NCBI RefSeq assembly: GCF_001598855.1
Contig: NZ_BCZS01000011.1
Coordinates: forward strand, 1 to 64,000
Direction: 5' to 3'
DNA: 64,000 nt
Source: Pluralibacter gergoviae ATCC 33028 = NBRC 105706
GTDB taxonomy: Bacteria; Pseudomonadota; Gammaproteobacteria; Enterobacterales; Enterobacteriaceae
Notes under the pieces: model-generated
The model's input: the letters and a program-made list of their open reading frames with translations, nothing else
Database searches by the model: none
What the model was told of the DNA's origin: nothing
Shown: positions 54,365 to 63,113 of the stretch, one piece after another
Numbering within the stretch: the stretch's first letter is position 1
How the letters are laid out: each line of letters opens with the position of its first letter
Position numbers and translations under genes: made by a program

Positions 54365-55477
54365 TTACAGCATTGATACCACCCGCCGCAGCAGCCCGAT
54401 GCGCGGCGCAATCGACGCTATCTCCAGCCACTCCGCCGGACTGTGGAAGCCAGCGCCCACCGGGCCGAAGCCGTCGAGGCTCGGGATGCCGAGGGCGGCG
54501 GTGTGGTTGGCATCGCTGCCGCCCCCTACCGCCTGCCAGCGGATATCAACCCCTTCTTCCTCGCCCGCCCGCTCCACCAGGCGCATCAGCTGCTCCGTCT
54601 CCGGGCCTGCGGCCATCGCCGGCTTGTGGGTCAGCAGCTCAAGCTGCGTCTCCACGCCGGTGAGAAAGCCCTCGCGGCACAGCGCGTGCAGCGCCTCGTC
54701 CACCCGCGCGTACTCCTCGTTTTGCCAGAAGCGCACGTCCAGTTCGGCCGTCAGGCTCTCCGGTACGACGTTAGCGGCGCTGCCGCCTTCGACCACGCCG
54801 ACGTTGAGCGTCGTCCCGGACCCGCTGTCGGCCAGGGCATTAATCGCCAGCACCGCGCGGGCAAAGGCGGTGATGGCCGAGCGGCCCTTCTCCGGCTCGT
54901 TGCCCGCGTGGGCGGCGACGCCGGTAAAGGTAAGCCGGTAGCCCGCCATCCCCTTGCGGGCCTTGACCAGCGAGCCGTCGGCCCGCGCCGCCTCACACAC
55001 CAGCACGCAGCGCGAACGCTTCGCCAGCCCGCCGATCCATTCGTGGGAGTGGACGCTGCCGGTCTCTTCGTCCGGATTCATCGCCACGGCGATGGCGAGC
55101 CGCTCCCGGTGCTCGGGGGCGAGGGTACGCATTGCCCACAGGATATTGAGCAGGCCGCCCTTCATGTCGGCGACGCCGGGGCCGTACAGGCGGGCGTCGT
55201 CCCGGCTCATCGGCCGCTGCGCCACCGTGCCCTCGGGGAAGACGGTATCCATATGCCCCACCAGCAGAACGTCGTAGCGCGCCGCCTGCGGTTTGTTAGT
55301 GGCAAACACGCCGTAGCCCACTTCATCGCCAAGATTCACCAGGTCGGCATGCCATCCCTCCTGCCGCCAGAGATCGCGCATGATGTCGGCAATGCGGTTA
55401 ACGCCCGCCGGCGTGTGGGTGCCGCAGTCGACGTTGACCAGCGCGCGCAGTTCTTTAATGTATTTTTCCAGTTCCAT
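54365..55477 (-). CDS. M20-family metallopeptidase, carboxypeptidase G2-like
   Basis: The 370-aa product is a di-zinc exopeptidase or amidohydrolase of family M20 with the usual metal ligands: His in 'LLVGHMDTVFPEG', Asp in 'GPGVADMKGGLLN', Glu-Glu in 'NPDEETGS', 'GGGSDANHTAALGIPSLDG' and a final His in 'GFHSPAEW'. It lacks an obvious signal peptide and so is probably cytoplasmic. The closest build is the glutamate carboxypeptidase (CPG2/ArgE) group. It is the third gene of a unit with the yjiH- and yjiG-like membrane genes, 13 nt after the latter, so it may process what they transport. The substrate is unknown. Confidence 0.88.
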   Translation of the reverse strand: MELEKYIKELRALVNVDCGTHTPAGVNRIADIMRDLWRQEGWHADLVNLGDEVGYGVFATNKPQAARYDVLLVGHMDTVFPEGTVAQRPMSRDDARLYGPGVADMKGGLLNILWAMRTLAPEHRERLAIAVAMNPDEETGSVHSHEWIGGLAKRSRCVLVCEAARADGSLVKARKGMAGYRLTFTGVAAHAGNEPEKGRSAITAFARAVLAINALADSGSGTTLNVGVVEGGSAANVVPESLTAELDVRFWQNEEYARVDEALHALCREGFLTGVETQLELLTHKPAMAAGPETEQLMRLVERAGEEEGVDIRWQAVGGGSDANHTAALGIPSLDGFGPVGAGFHSPAEWLEIASIAPRIGLLRRVVSML

Positions 55478-55490
55478 CGTTCGTCCTTAA

Positions 55491-55955
55491 TTAAAGAATA
55501 ATGTTCATCAGCAGCATGGCGAGGAAGGCATTGATCACCGAAATGGCGATCATCAGCGGAATGCGCTTAGCGCGGGTGCCGATGACCCCGAGAATGCGCC
55601 CCAGATACTGGATTTGCGAACCCATCAGGTAGATGGCCGGGGCGAGAATGGCCAGGTGTTCGCCGGTAAGGATGCCCTTATCGAACAGGCCGATGGCGAC
55701 GCCGATACCGCCGCCCATCGACATCCAGCCGCCGATCAGCACCGCCGCCGCTTCGCCGGGCAGGCCAAACAGCCCCATCAGCGGAGCGAACAGCAGCCCC
55801 AGCCCCTTCAGGGCGCCGGTGATCTCCAGCGCCTTAATGATGATAAAGGCCATCACCACGTTGGGCAGCGTGCTGGTGGTGGCGATGTTCCAGCCCTTGC
55901 GGGCGCCTTCGACGAAGATATCGGTGATGACCGGGTTAGAGGAGGGGGCGCTCAT
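55491..55955 (-). CDS. yjiG: YjiG-family membrane protein (Gate domain)
   Basis: The 154-aa hydrophobic product resembles E. coli YjiG and Bacillus SpmB: a nucleoside-recognition Gate domain with about four helices ('GWNIATTSTLPNVVMAFIII', 'GLPGEAAAVLIGGWMSMGGG', 'GILTGEHLAILAPAIYLMGS'). Its function is not established. It overlaps the yjiH-like gene by 4 nt and precedes an M20 peptidase. In E. coli yjiHG is followed by iadA, an isoaspartyl dipeptidase, so the pairing of this membrane pair with a peptidase recurs. Confidence 0.85.
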   Translation of the reverse strand: MSAPSSNPVITDIFVEGARKGWNIATTSTLPNVVMAFIIIKALEITGALKGLGLLFAPLMGLFGLPGEAAAVLIGGWMSMGGGIGVAIGLFDKGILTGEHLAILAPAIYLMGSQIQYLGRILGVIGTRAKRIPLMIAISVINAFLAMLLMNIIL

Positions 55956-56665
55956 GAGGCTTCTCCCTGTGCCGCGGCGGCGGATCGCTTCCCGCCGAGA
56001 GTGAGGGCCAGGCGCAGCAGGTTGGCGCCGACGATTTTCATCACGAACATCACCGCAATGCAGGCGCCGATGGAGGTCGGAACCGCCGCGCTGCCGTCCA
56101 GCGCCACGAGGGTAAACAATATTGCCCCGGAGGAGAAAAAGTTGGTGATCATCGCCCCGGCTGAAAACTGAAACATGGCGAAGACGTCTTTCTCTTTTTC
56201 GCTAAGCTCGCCTTCGTCCGCCAGGCTGCGGGTCAGCGACGCGCCGACGTCGGTACTCTGCAGGCTGCCGATCAGCGCCAGTCCGGTATTGCCCGGCAGG
56301 CCGAGCAGCGGGCGCAGCAGCGGGGTCAGCAGGCGGCGCGCCGCGCGCAGGGCGCCGTAGTGCTCCAGCACGTTAATCATTCCCAGCGCAAACATGACCG
56401 CCGGGATCAGCCCCAGGGCAAAGAGAAACCCGTCCATCGCCCCGTGACCGCCCTTGCCGCGAAAGCTGCCGGTGGCGGCGGCAATGGTATCGCCCTGCTG
56501 GCTGACGCCGGTCACCACCTTGCCAAAGGCGCCGTTGAGGGTGGTGAAATCAAATACGCCGTACCATTCGCTGCCGCCCATCAGCCCCGAAAAGAAGAGG
56601 GCGGCGAAGGCGAGGGCGATGTAGGCCCCCGGCCCGATTTTCTGTTCCTGCGGTTGAACACTCAT
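55952..56665 (-). CDS. yjiH: YjiH-family membrane protein (Gate domain)
   Basis: The 237-aa product resembles E. coli YjiH and Bacillus SpmA, a second Gate-domain membrane protein with about five helices ('IALAFAALFFSGLMGGSEWY', 'ALGLIPAVMFALGMINVLEH', 'LGLPGNTGLALIGSLQSTDV'). Its role is unknown; with YjiG it may form a two-subunit transporter. It is the first gene of the three-gene unit and overlaps yjiG by 4 nt. Confidence 0.85.
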   Translation of the reverse strand: MSVQPQEQKIGPGAYIALAFAALFFSGLMGGSEWYGVFDFTTLNGAFGKVVTGVSQQGDTIAAATGSFRGKGGHGAMDGFLFALGLIPAVMFALGMINVLEHYGALRAARRLLTPLLRPLLGLPGNTGLALIGSLQSTDVGASLTRSLADEGELSEKEKDVFAMFQFSAGAMITNFFSSGAILFTLVALDGSAAVPTSIGACIAVMFVMKIVGANLLRLALTLGGKRSAAAAQGEAS

Positions 56666-56961
56666 ATCCTTATCCTTGTTTATATGAATAATTTCGCACC
56701 TGTATTGTCACTACAGCGGAAGTAAAAAAAATGATGCAAATCATTTGATAACGCAGCGAAATAAACGGCGTGTAAAAATTGTGATGCCAGAGGAGATTGC
56801 GGTGATTGCTGCTGTTTACTCAGGAAAGTGATCGACTTAACAAAGTCATGAAAATACTTGGATTTTTTCGGCTTTTTAACCGTTGCATTATTGTTAATTA
56901 ATGCGTCGGTGTTATAGATACAAAATGTAACATCTCTCTCCTACACAGGCGGAACATGATT
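56666..56961. other. Divergent control region between yjiH and cstA
   Basis: About 296 nt with no gene. It contains an A+T-rich palindrome AAATGAT-GCAA-ATCATTT at 56729-56746 near yjiH. A weak CRP-like site lies at 56827-56842 (AGTGA-N6-TAACA, 8 of 10 core bases). A candidate cstA promoter follows (TTGTTA at 56891-56896, 16-nt spacer, TATAGA at 56913-56918). In E. coli cstA is CRP-dependent and its mRNA leader is bound by CsrA; the ACAGGCGGA before the start is compatible with a CsrA site. Confidence 0.5.
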
Positions 56962-59067
56962 ATGAACAACCCCGGAAAGTATCTGCTATGGGCGGTGCTG
57001 GCGGTGGTCGGGGCCTTTGCCCTCGGCTATATCGCTCTCAACCGCGGCGAACAGATTAATGCGCTGTGGATAGTGGTTGCCGCAGTCTGTATCTACCTTA
57101 TTGCCTACCGCTTTTACGGCCTCTATATCGCGAAGAATGTGCTGCAGGTTGATGCTACGCGCATGACGCCGGCGGTGCGCCATAACGACGGCCTCGACTA
57201 TGTGCCGACGGACAAAAAAGTGCTGTTCGGTCACCATTTTGCCGCTATTGCCGGGGCCGGTCCGCTGGTGGGGCCGGTGCTGGCCGCGCAGATGGGCTAC
57301 CTGCCGGGGATGATCTGGCTGCTGGCGGGCGTGGTGCTGGCCGGGGCGGTGCAGGACTTTATGGTACTGTTCGTCTCTACCCGCCGCGACGGCCGCTCGC
57401 TCGGCGAGCTGGTAAAAGAGGAGATGGGTACTACCGTCGGCGTGATTGCGCTGGTGGCGACCTTTATGATCATGGTCATTATCCTCGCGGTACTGGCGAT
57501 GATCGTGGTGAAAGCCCTGACCCACAGCCCGTGGGGCACCTATACCGTCGCCTTTACCATTCCACTGGCGATTTTTATGGGGATCTATATCCGCTATCTG
57601 CGCCCCGGCCGCATCGGCGAAGTGTCGGTCATTGGCCTGGTGTTGCTGGTGTTTGCCATTATCTCCGGCGGCTGGGTGGCGGAGAGCCCGACCTGGGCGC
57701 CGTGGTTTGACTTCACCGGCGTGCAGCTGACCTGGATGCTGGTGGGCTACGGCTTTGTGGCGGCGGTGCTGCCGGTGTGGCTGCTGCTGGCCCCGCGAGA
57801 TTACCTCTCCACCTTCCTGAAAATTGGCACCATCGTCGGCCTGGCGGTGGGCATTCTTATCATGCGCCCGACCCTGACCATGCCGGCGCTGACCAAGTTT
57901 GTTGACGGCACCGGCCCGGTGTGGACCGGCGATCTGTTTCCGTTCCTGTTTATCACTATCGCCTGCGGCGCGGTCTCCGGCTTCCACGCTCTGATCGCCT
58001 CCGGCACCACGCCGAAGATGCTGGCTAATGAAAATCAGGCCTGCTTTATCGGCTACGGCGGGATGCTGATGGAGTCCTTCGTCGCCATCATGGCGCTGGT
58101 GGCGGCCTGCGTGATCGATCCGGGCGTCTATTTTGCCATGAACAGCCCGATGGCGGTGCTGGCGCCGGCGGGTACGGCGGACGTGGTGGCATCGGCGGCG
58201 CAGGTAGTCAGCAGCTGGGGCTTTGTGATTACGCCGGATACGCTGCACCAGATCGCCAGCGAAGTGGGCGAACAGTCGATCATCTCCCGCGCGGGCGGTG
58301 CTCCGACTCTGGCGGTGGGCATGGCCTACATTCTGCACGGCTCGCTGGGCGGACTGATGGACGTCTCCTTCTGGTACCACTTTGCGATCCTGTTTGAGGC
58401 GCTGTTCATCCTGACGGCGGTGGACGCCGGTACCCGCGCGGCGCGCTTTATGCTGCAGGATCTGCTGGGGGTTATCAGCCCCGGCCTTAAGAAAACCGAT
58501 TCGCTGCCCGCCAACCTGCTGGCGACCGCGCTGTGCGTGCTGGCCTGGGGCTACTTCCTGCACCAGGGCGTGGTGGATCCGCTCGGCGGCATCAACACCC
58601 TGTGGCCGCTGTTCGGCATCGCTAACCAGATGCTGGCCGGCATGGCGCTGATGCTCTGCGCCGTGGTACTGTTCAAGATGAAGCGCCAGCGCTATGCGTG
58701 GGTGGCCCTGGTGCCGACCGCGTGGCTGCTGATCTGTACGCTGGCCGCAGGCTGGCAGAAGGCGTTCAGCAGCGATGTGAAAGTGGGCTTCCTCGCCATT
58801 GCCAACAAGTTCCAGGCGATGATCGACAGCGGCAATATTCCGCCGCAGTACACCGAGTCGCAGCTGGCCCAGCTGGTGTTTAACAACCGCCTCGACGCCG
58901 GGCTGACCATCTTCTTTATGGTGGTGGTGGTGGTGCTGGCGCTGTTCTCGATCAAGTGCGCGCTGGCGGCGCTGAAGTCGCCGACGCCGACGATGAAGGA
59001 GACGCCGTACCAGGCAATGCCGGAAAACGTCGAGCAGATCGTTGCGCAGGCCAAAGGCGCCCATTAA
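56962..59067 (+). CDS. cstA: Carbon starvation protein CstA (peptide/pyruvate transporter)
   Basis: CstA is an inner-membrane transporter induced by carbon starvation and implicated in peptide and pyruvate uptake. The 701-aa product equals E. coli CstA and is almost the same along its length, with the CstA core 'RHNDGLDYVPTDKKVLFGHH', 'GAGPLVGPVLAAQMGYLPGM', 'SGTTPKMLANE' and the C-terminal 'MPENVEQIVAQAKGAH'. It has about 18 hydrophobic segments. I chose the ATG at 56962, 8 nt after AGGCGGA. ybdD follows, as in E. coli. Confidence 0.97.
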   Translation: MNNPGKYLLWAVLAVVGAFALGYIALNRGEQINALWIVVAAVCIYLIAYRFYGLYIAKNVLQVDATRMTPAVRHNDGLDYVPTDKKVLFGHHFAAIAGAGPLVGPVLAAQMGYLPGMIWLLAGVVLAGAVQDFMVLFVSTRRDGRSLGELVKEEMGTTVGVIALVATFMIMVIILAVLAMIVVKALTHSPWGTYTVAFTIPLAIFMGIYIRYLRPGRIGEVSVIGLVLLVFAIISGGWVAESPTWAPWFDFTGVQLTWMLVGYGFVAAVLPVWLLLAPRDYLSTFLKIGTIVGLAVGILIMRPTLTMPALTKFVDGTGPVWTGDLFPFLFITIACGAVSGFHALIASGTTPKMLANENQACFIGYGGMLMESFVAIMALVAACVIDPGVYFAMNSPMAVLAPAGTADVVASAAQVVSSWGFVITPDTLHQIASEVGEQSIISRAGGAPTLAVGMAYILHGSLGGLMDVSFWYHFAILFEALFILTAVDAGTRAARFMLQDLLGVISPGLKKTDSLPANLLATALCVLAWGYFLHQGVVDPLGGINTLWPLFGIANQMLAGMALMLCAVVLFKMKRQRYAWVALVPTAWLLICTLAAGWQKAFSSDVKVGFLAIANKFQAMIDSGNIPPQYTESQLAQLVFNNRLDAGLTIFFMVVVVVLALFSIKCALAALKSPTPTMKETPYQAMPENVEQIVAQAKGAH

Positions 59068-59080
59068 AGTTGTTATCTGA

Positions 59081-59105
59081 GTGCCTCTCCCGCCGGGAGG
59101 GGCAC
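59081..59105 (+). other. Hairpin between cstA and ybdD
   Basis: An 11-bp stem with one G-T pair (GTGCCTCTCCC / GGGAGGGGCAC, 3-nt loop) starts 13 nt after cstA and ends 17 nt before the ybdD ATG. It could be a partial terminator or mRNA stabiliser that sets the cstA:ybdD ratio. Confidence 0.5.
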
Positions 59106-59122
59106 ACCTTTCGGGAGACGTT

Positions 59123-59320
59123 ATGTTTGATACTCTGTCCAAAGCCGGTAAATACCTCGGCCAGGCGGCAAAAATGATGATCGGCGTGCCGGACTACGAT
59201 AATTACGTTGAGCACATGCGGGTCAATCACCCTGACCAGCCGCCGATGACTTACGAGGAGTTCTTCCGCGAGCGTCAGGACGCCCGCTACGGCGGCAAGG
59301 GCGGCGCTAAGTGCTGCTGA
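59123..59320 (+). CDS. ybdD: YbdD/YjiX-family small protein
   Basis: The 65-aa product equals E. coli YbdD and differs from it at only a few residues ('[20 protein letters not shown]', '[20 protein letters not shown]', ending in two Cys). YbdD-type proteins accompany CstA-type transporters and are needed for pyruvate uptake by the related BtsT/YjiX pair. The ATG at 59123 has a GGGAGA ribosome site. Confidence 0.95.
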   Translation: MFDTLSKAGKYLGQAAKMMIGVPDYDNYVEHMRVNHPDQPPMTYEEFFRERQDARYGGKGGAKCC

Positions 59321-59416
59321 TCGGTTCCTTCTGTATTCCTGTTTTCTGACCTCCTCTTCCCGGTTTCCCCTCTTCTGACGCCCGCGCGGCGTCACTGCTT
59401 ATGCACAATATGTGTG

Positions 59417-59446
59417 TTGCTTAGTTGTAAGCGACTTGTGTAATAT
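59417..59446 (+). promoter_or_regulatory. Candidate promoter of the sugar-type ABC operon
   Basis: TTGCTT (59417-59422), an 18-nt spacer and TAATAT (59441-59446) lie upstream of the ATPase gene. The predicted start is just before the tandem MetJ-like boxes. Confidence 0.5.
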
Positions 59447-59457
59447 CATTCTCTGTT

Positions 59458-59481
59458 AGATGTCCAGCCATCCAGATTGCC
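59458..59481. promoter_or_regulatory. Tandem MetJ-like boxes
   Basis: Three adjoining 8-mers AGATGTCC, AGCCATCC and AGATTGCC match the MetJ box AGACGTCT at 6, 5 and 4 positions. Tandem imperfect 8-mers are the normal form of a MetJ operator. They lie at the expected transcription start of an ABC importer that faces mtnK, a methionine-salvage gene. The match is moderate. Confidence 0.5.
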
Positions 59482-59530
59482 ATTGCTGGCGGGCGGGACA
59501 TATCGTTTTTCAGCGCGGGGATGAAACAAC

Positions 59531-61033
59531 ATGGTCGCTAACCGGCTTGAGATGCGCGGTATCAGCCTGGCCTTTGGCGGCGTAAGGGCCCTGAGCCGGG
59601 TAGAATTTACGCTGCAGGGCGGGTCGGTGCACGCCCTTACCGGCGCCAACGGAGCGGGTAAGTCGACGCTGATGGCGGTGCTCTGCGGCACCCACGCCCG
59701 CTACGAGGGCGAAATCATTATCAATAATCAGCCTGTTTCAATCCGCACGCCGCATCAGGCGAAGCAGCTGGGTATCCATCTGGTGCAGCAGGAGGTGGAC
59801 GTGGCGCTGGTGCCGGGGCTGTCGATTGCCGAGAACATCCTGCTGGACCATCTGGCGCAGCCGGGCTACCGCTTTCGCTGGGCGGAGGTCCGCCGCCGGG
59901 CCGCCGACGCGCTGGCGCAGCTCGACGCGGGACTCGACGTCAGGCGCGCCGTTGACAGCTGCACCCTCGCCGAGAAGCAGCAGATCCTGCTGGCGCGGGC
60001 GCTGTCGCACCGCTGCCGCTTCCTGATCCTCGATGAACCCACCGCGCCGCTGGACGCCCGCGAAAGCGAGCGGCTGTTTGCCGTCGTTCGCCGCCTGCGG
60101 GAGCAGGGCATCGGCATCGTGTTTATCTCGCACCGCATCCACGAGCTGCGCGGCATCTGCGACACGCTGACGGTGCTGCGCGACGGCCGGCGGGTGGAGA
60201 GCGTGCCGATGGCGGCCCTGAGCGGCGAGGCGATTGTCGAAAAGATGCTCGGTCACGCGCTGACCGATATTTTTCCGCCGCCGCGCCCGCCCGCCGACGG
60301 CGACGTGGTGCTGGCGGTGGAGGGGCTGCGGGACGCCGGGCGTCTGCGGGATATCTCCCTGCGGCTGCGCGAGGGTGAAATTCTCGGCATCGCCGGGCTG
60401 GCGGGCGCCGGAAAAACCGAGCTGTGCAAGGCGCTGTTCGGTGCGGCGAAAAGCCGCGTCAGCCGCGGTGAGCTGGACGGGCGCCCCTGGCAGCCGCGGG
60501 ACCCGGCAGATTCCGTCAGCCGCGGACTGGCGCTGGTGCCCGAGGAGCGGCGCCGGGAGGGCATTTTTATCGATGAGCCCATCAGCATGAACCTGGCGGT
60601 CAGCGCCGACCGCTGCTTTTCCCGCTGGAGCCTGTTCGGCCAGCGCCGGGCCTGGCGCTGGGCGCAGGAGGTCATCGGACGCCTCGGGATCCGCGCCGCC
60701 GGGCCGGGGCAGACGCTGCGCCACCTCTCCGGCGGTAATCAGCAGAAGGTGGCGATCGGCAAGTGGCTGCGCGGCGATGCCCGGGTGCTGATTTTCGACG
60801 AGCCGACCAAAGGCGTGGACATCAAAGCCAAAACCGATCTTTTCAGCCTTATCGACGGCCTGGCGCGGGAGGGGAAGGGCATTATCTACGCCTCCGGCGA
60901 GTTCGCCGAGCTGGTGGGGCTGTGCGACAGGATCTGCGTCCTTTGGGACGGGCGCATCGTCGCCGAACTGGCGGGCGATGAGGCCCGCGAAGAGACACTA
61001 CTTTATTACTCCACCGGAGGCGTGACATCGTGA
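59531..61033 (+). CDS. Sugar-type ABC importer, tandem ATPase (RbsA-like)
   Basis: The 500-aa product has two fused nucleotide-binding domains. The first has Walker A 'GANGAGKSTLMAVLCG' and Walker B 'FLILDEPTAPLDA', with a degenerate signature 'TLAEKQQILLARAL'. The second has a variant P-loop 'GLAGAGKTELCKALFG', signature 'LSGGNQQKVAIGKWL' and 'LIFDEPTKGVDIKAK'. This is the RbsA/MglA/LsrA carbohydrate class. It forms an operon with a permease (4-nt GTGA overlap) and a binding protein. Neighbouring mtnK and the MetJ-like boxes suggest methylthioribose or a related sugar as substrate, which is an inference. Confidence 0.92.
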   Translation: MVANRLEMRGISLAFGGVRALSRVEFTLQGGSVHALTGANGAGKSTLMAVLCGTHARYEGEIIINNQPVSIRTPHQAKQLGIHLVQQEVDVALVPGLSIAENILLDHLAQPGYRFRWAEVRRRAADALAQLDAGLDVRRAVDSCTLAEKQQILLARALSHRCRFLILDEPTAPLDARESERLFAVVRRLREQGIGIVFISHRIHELRGICDTLTVLRDGRRVESVPMAALSGEAIVEKMLGHALTDIFPPPRPPADGDVVLAVEGLRDAGRLRDISLRLREGEILGIAGLAGAGKTELCKALFGAAKSRVSRGELDGRPWQPRDPADSVSRGLALVPEERRREGIFIDEPISMNLAVSADRCFSRWSLFGQRRAWRWAQEVIGRLGIRAAGPGQTLRHLSGGNQQKVAIGKWLRGDARVLIFDEPTKGVDIKAKTDLFSLIDGLAREGKGIIYASGEFAELVGLCDRICVLWDGRIVAELAGDEAREETLLYYSTGGVTS

Positions 61034-62028
61034 GCAAGGCCCTGACCGTTCGGGAGGCGACATCGGTTCGCCGGCAGATTTTTGATTTCTTCTACAAGTG
61101 GGGCATGCTGCTGACCGTGGTGGCGCTGGTGGCTATCTTCGGCCTCGCGGCGGATAACTTCCTCGATCCCTTTAATATCGTCAATATCCTGCGCTCGATC
61201 GCCATTGTGACGGTGATCGCGGTGGGCGTTTCCCTGTCGCTGACCGTCGGCGGCTTCGATCTGTCGGTGGGCTCCACCGCGTCGCTGGCCAACGCGCTGG
61301 TTATCTCGCTGTTCGTCTGGCACGGCTTCGGCACCGGGGCGGCGATTGCGGTGACGCTGCTGCTCTGCACCCTGGTGGGGCTGTTCAACGCCTTTCTGAT
61401 CGTAGTCCTGCGCATCCCGGACATGCTGGCGACGCTTGCCAGCCTGTTCGTTATCCAGGGCGTGGCGGCCACCTACAGCTTCGGCGGCTCGATTACCGAA
61501 AACATGGTGCTGCCCAGCGGCGAGATGGCGGAGGGCACCATCCCGGCTGCCTTCGCCCTGCTGGGACAGGTACCGACGATTGTGATAATCATGCTGGCGG
61601 TCACGCTGCTGGCGCAGCTGGCGCTCTCCCTGACCACCCACGGGCGGCGGATGTACGCCATCGGCGGCAATCCGGAGGCGGCCCGCCTTTCCGGCATCCG
61701 CATCATCCGCTATAAAGTTGCCGCCTACGTACTGGCGTCGCTGCTGGCGGGGCTCGGCGGTATCCTGCTCGCCTCGCGCATCGGCTCATCGCAGGTTAAC
61801 GCCGGGAGCGGCTACCTGATGGATGCCGTCGCCGCCGCGTGGATCGGCTTCTCGCTGGCCGGTTCCGGCAAGCCGAACGCGCTGGGAACGCTGGTCGGCG
61901 CGGTGATCCTCGGCGTGCTCTCCAACGGCCTGGTGATGCTCTCGGTGCCCTATTACGCCATGGATATTATTAAAGGTCTGGTGCTGGCTGGCGCGCTGGC
62001 CCTGACCTATTTTCAGCGCCGGACATAA
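61030..62028 (+). CDS. Sugar-type ABC importer permease (RbsC-like)
   Basis: The 332-aa inner-membrane product belongs to the BPD_transp_2 family (RbsC/LsrC), with about nine to ten helices. It includes 'VGVSLSLTVGGFDLSVGSTA', 'TTHGRRMYAIGGNPEAARLS' (the ATPase-docking loop) and 'LMDAVAAAWIGFSLAGSGKP'. It starts with GTG at 61030, overlapping the ATPase stop codon, so it is translationally coupled. The binding-protein gene starts 17 nt downstream. Confidence 0.92.
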   Translation: MSKALTVREATSVRRQIFDFFYKWGMLLTVVALVAIFGLAADNFLDPFNIVNILRSIAIVTVIAVGVSLSLTVGGFDLSVGSTASLANALVISLFVWHGFGTGAAIAVTLLLCTLVGLFNAFLIVVLRIPDMLATLASLFVIQGVAATYSFGGSITENMVLPSGEMAEGTIPAAFALLGQVPTIVIIMLAVTLLAQLALSLTTHGRRMYAIGGNPEAARLSGIRIIRYKVAAYVLASLLAGLGGILLASRIGSSQVNAGSGYLMDAVAAAWIGFSLAGSGKPNALGTLVGAVILGVLSNGLVMLSVPYYAMDIIKGLVLAGALALTYFQRRT

Positions 62029-62045
62029 CAATAAAGGTAAACACA

Positions 62046-63107
62046 ATGAAAACACGTAGCCTGTCGCTGCTTGCCGCGGCGCTGTTCACCGCCGCTGCCT
62101 GGGCCGAAACGCCGGCCCCCGTCCCGGCGGCGATTGCCGGGCACAGCGGGCCCATCCGCATTGCGGTGATCCGCAATCTCGGCTCCGATGACAACACCAC
62201 GCAGTTTATCTCCGGGGCGATCCTCGAGGGTAAGAAGCTGGGCTTTAAGGTCAGCGCCTTTTTAAGTAACGGCGACGATGCGAAGTTTCAGGACTTCGTG
62301 AATCAGGCCATCAGCCAGAAATATGACGGGATCATTCTCTCGCAGGGGCGCGATCCCTACTCAACCGCGCTGGTGCAGAAGGCGGTGGATGCGGGTATTA
62401 AGGTCGCCGCGTTTGATACGGCGGTGAAAGGGCAGATTCCGGGCGTGACCGTTTCGCAACAGGACGATGCGTCGCTGACGGATCTCTCTTTCGGCCAGCT
62501 GGTGAAAGACTTTAACGGCAAGGCTAACATCATCAAGCTCTGGGTTGCCGGCTTTCCGCCGATGGAGCGCCGGGAGGCGGCCTATCGCGCGCTGCTGAAG
62601 CAAAATCCCGGCATTCACGAGCTGGAGTCTATCGGCGCGGTCTCGTCTGATGTGCAGGGCGATACGGCAAACAAAGTCGGCGCGGTGCTGGCGAAGTATC
62701 CGAAAGGTAAAATTGATGCCATCTGGGGAGCGTGGGATGCCTTTAGTCAGGGAGCTTATAAGGCGCTCAAGGAGAATGGCCGTATCGAAATTAAGCTCTA
62801 CAGCATTGATATTTCGAACCAGGATCTGCAGCTGATGCGCGAGGCGGGCAGCCCGTGGAAGGTGAGCGTGGCGGTCGATCCGAAACTTATCGGCGCGACC
62901 AACGTGCGGCTTATCGCCAATAAAATTGCCGGTGAGCCGACCCCCGCCAGCTACGACTTTAAGGCGGCGGCGATCCCGCAGGCCCTGCTGGCGGCGCAGC
63001 CGGGGGCGGTTAACGTGGCGACGCTTGCGAAGATCGTGCCGGGATGGGGGCAAACCCAGGACTTTATTGCGCCCTGGTTTGCCACCCTGGAGGCTAAAAA
63101 CAAGTAA
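62046..63107 (+). CDS. Sugar-type ABC importer, periplasmic binding protein
   Basis: The 353-aa product has a signal peptide cleaved near residue 20 (AWA-ETP) and the periplasmic-binding-protein family 4 fold (RbsB/TorT-like): 'RIAVIRNLGSDDNTTQFISG', 'DGIILSQGRDPYSTALVQKA', 'AAFDTAVKGQIPGVTVSQQD', 'KIDAIWGAWDAFSQGAYKAL'. The ligand is not readable from sequence; a ribose-like compound such as methylthioribose fits the location. It is the third gene of the operon and ends 13 nt before the end of the converging mtnK. Confidence 0.9.
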   Translation: MKTRSLSLLAAALFTAAAWAETPAPVPAAIAGHSGPIRIAVIRNLGSDDNTTQFISGAILEGKKLGFKVSAFLSNGDDAKFQDFVNQAISQKYDGIILSQGRDPYSTALVQKAVDAGIKVAAFDTAVKGQIPGVTVSQQDDASLTDLSFGQLVKDFNGKANIIKLWVAGFPPMERREAAYRALLKQNPGIHELESIGAVSSDVQGDTANKVGAVLAKYPKGKIDAIWGAWDAFSQGAYKALKENGRIEIKLYSIDISNQDLQLMREAGSPWKVSVAVDPKLIGATNVRLIANKIAGEPTPASYDFKAAAIPQALLAAQPGAVNVATLAKIVPGWGQTQDFIAPWFATLEAKNK

Positions 63108-63113
63108 GCGGCG

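Noticed and set aside
56986-59142. A 718-codon open frame antisense to cstA
   Set aside because: Its translation is rich in His, Arg, Gln and Ala with no domain, as expected from the reverse strand of a GC-rich gene. cstA on the other strand is unambiguous.
34386-59320. Possible island or phage boundary around the enterobactin region
   Set aside because: No integrase, tRNA or flanking direct repeats were seen, and the order matches the enterobacterial backbone.
59321-59530. A SAM or other riboswitch before the ABC importer
   Set aside because: The leader after the predicted start is too short and lacks a visible expression platform; tandem MetJ-like boxes explain the region better.
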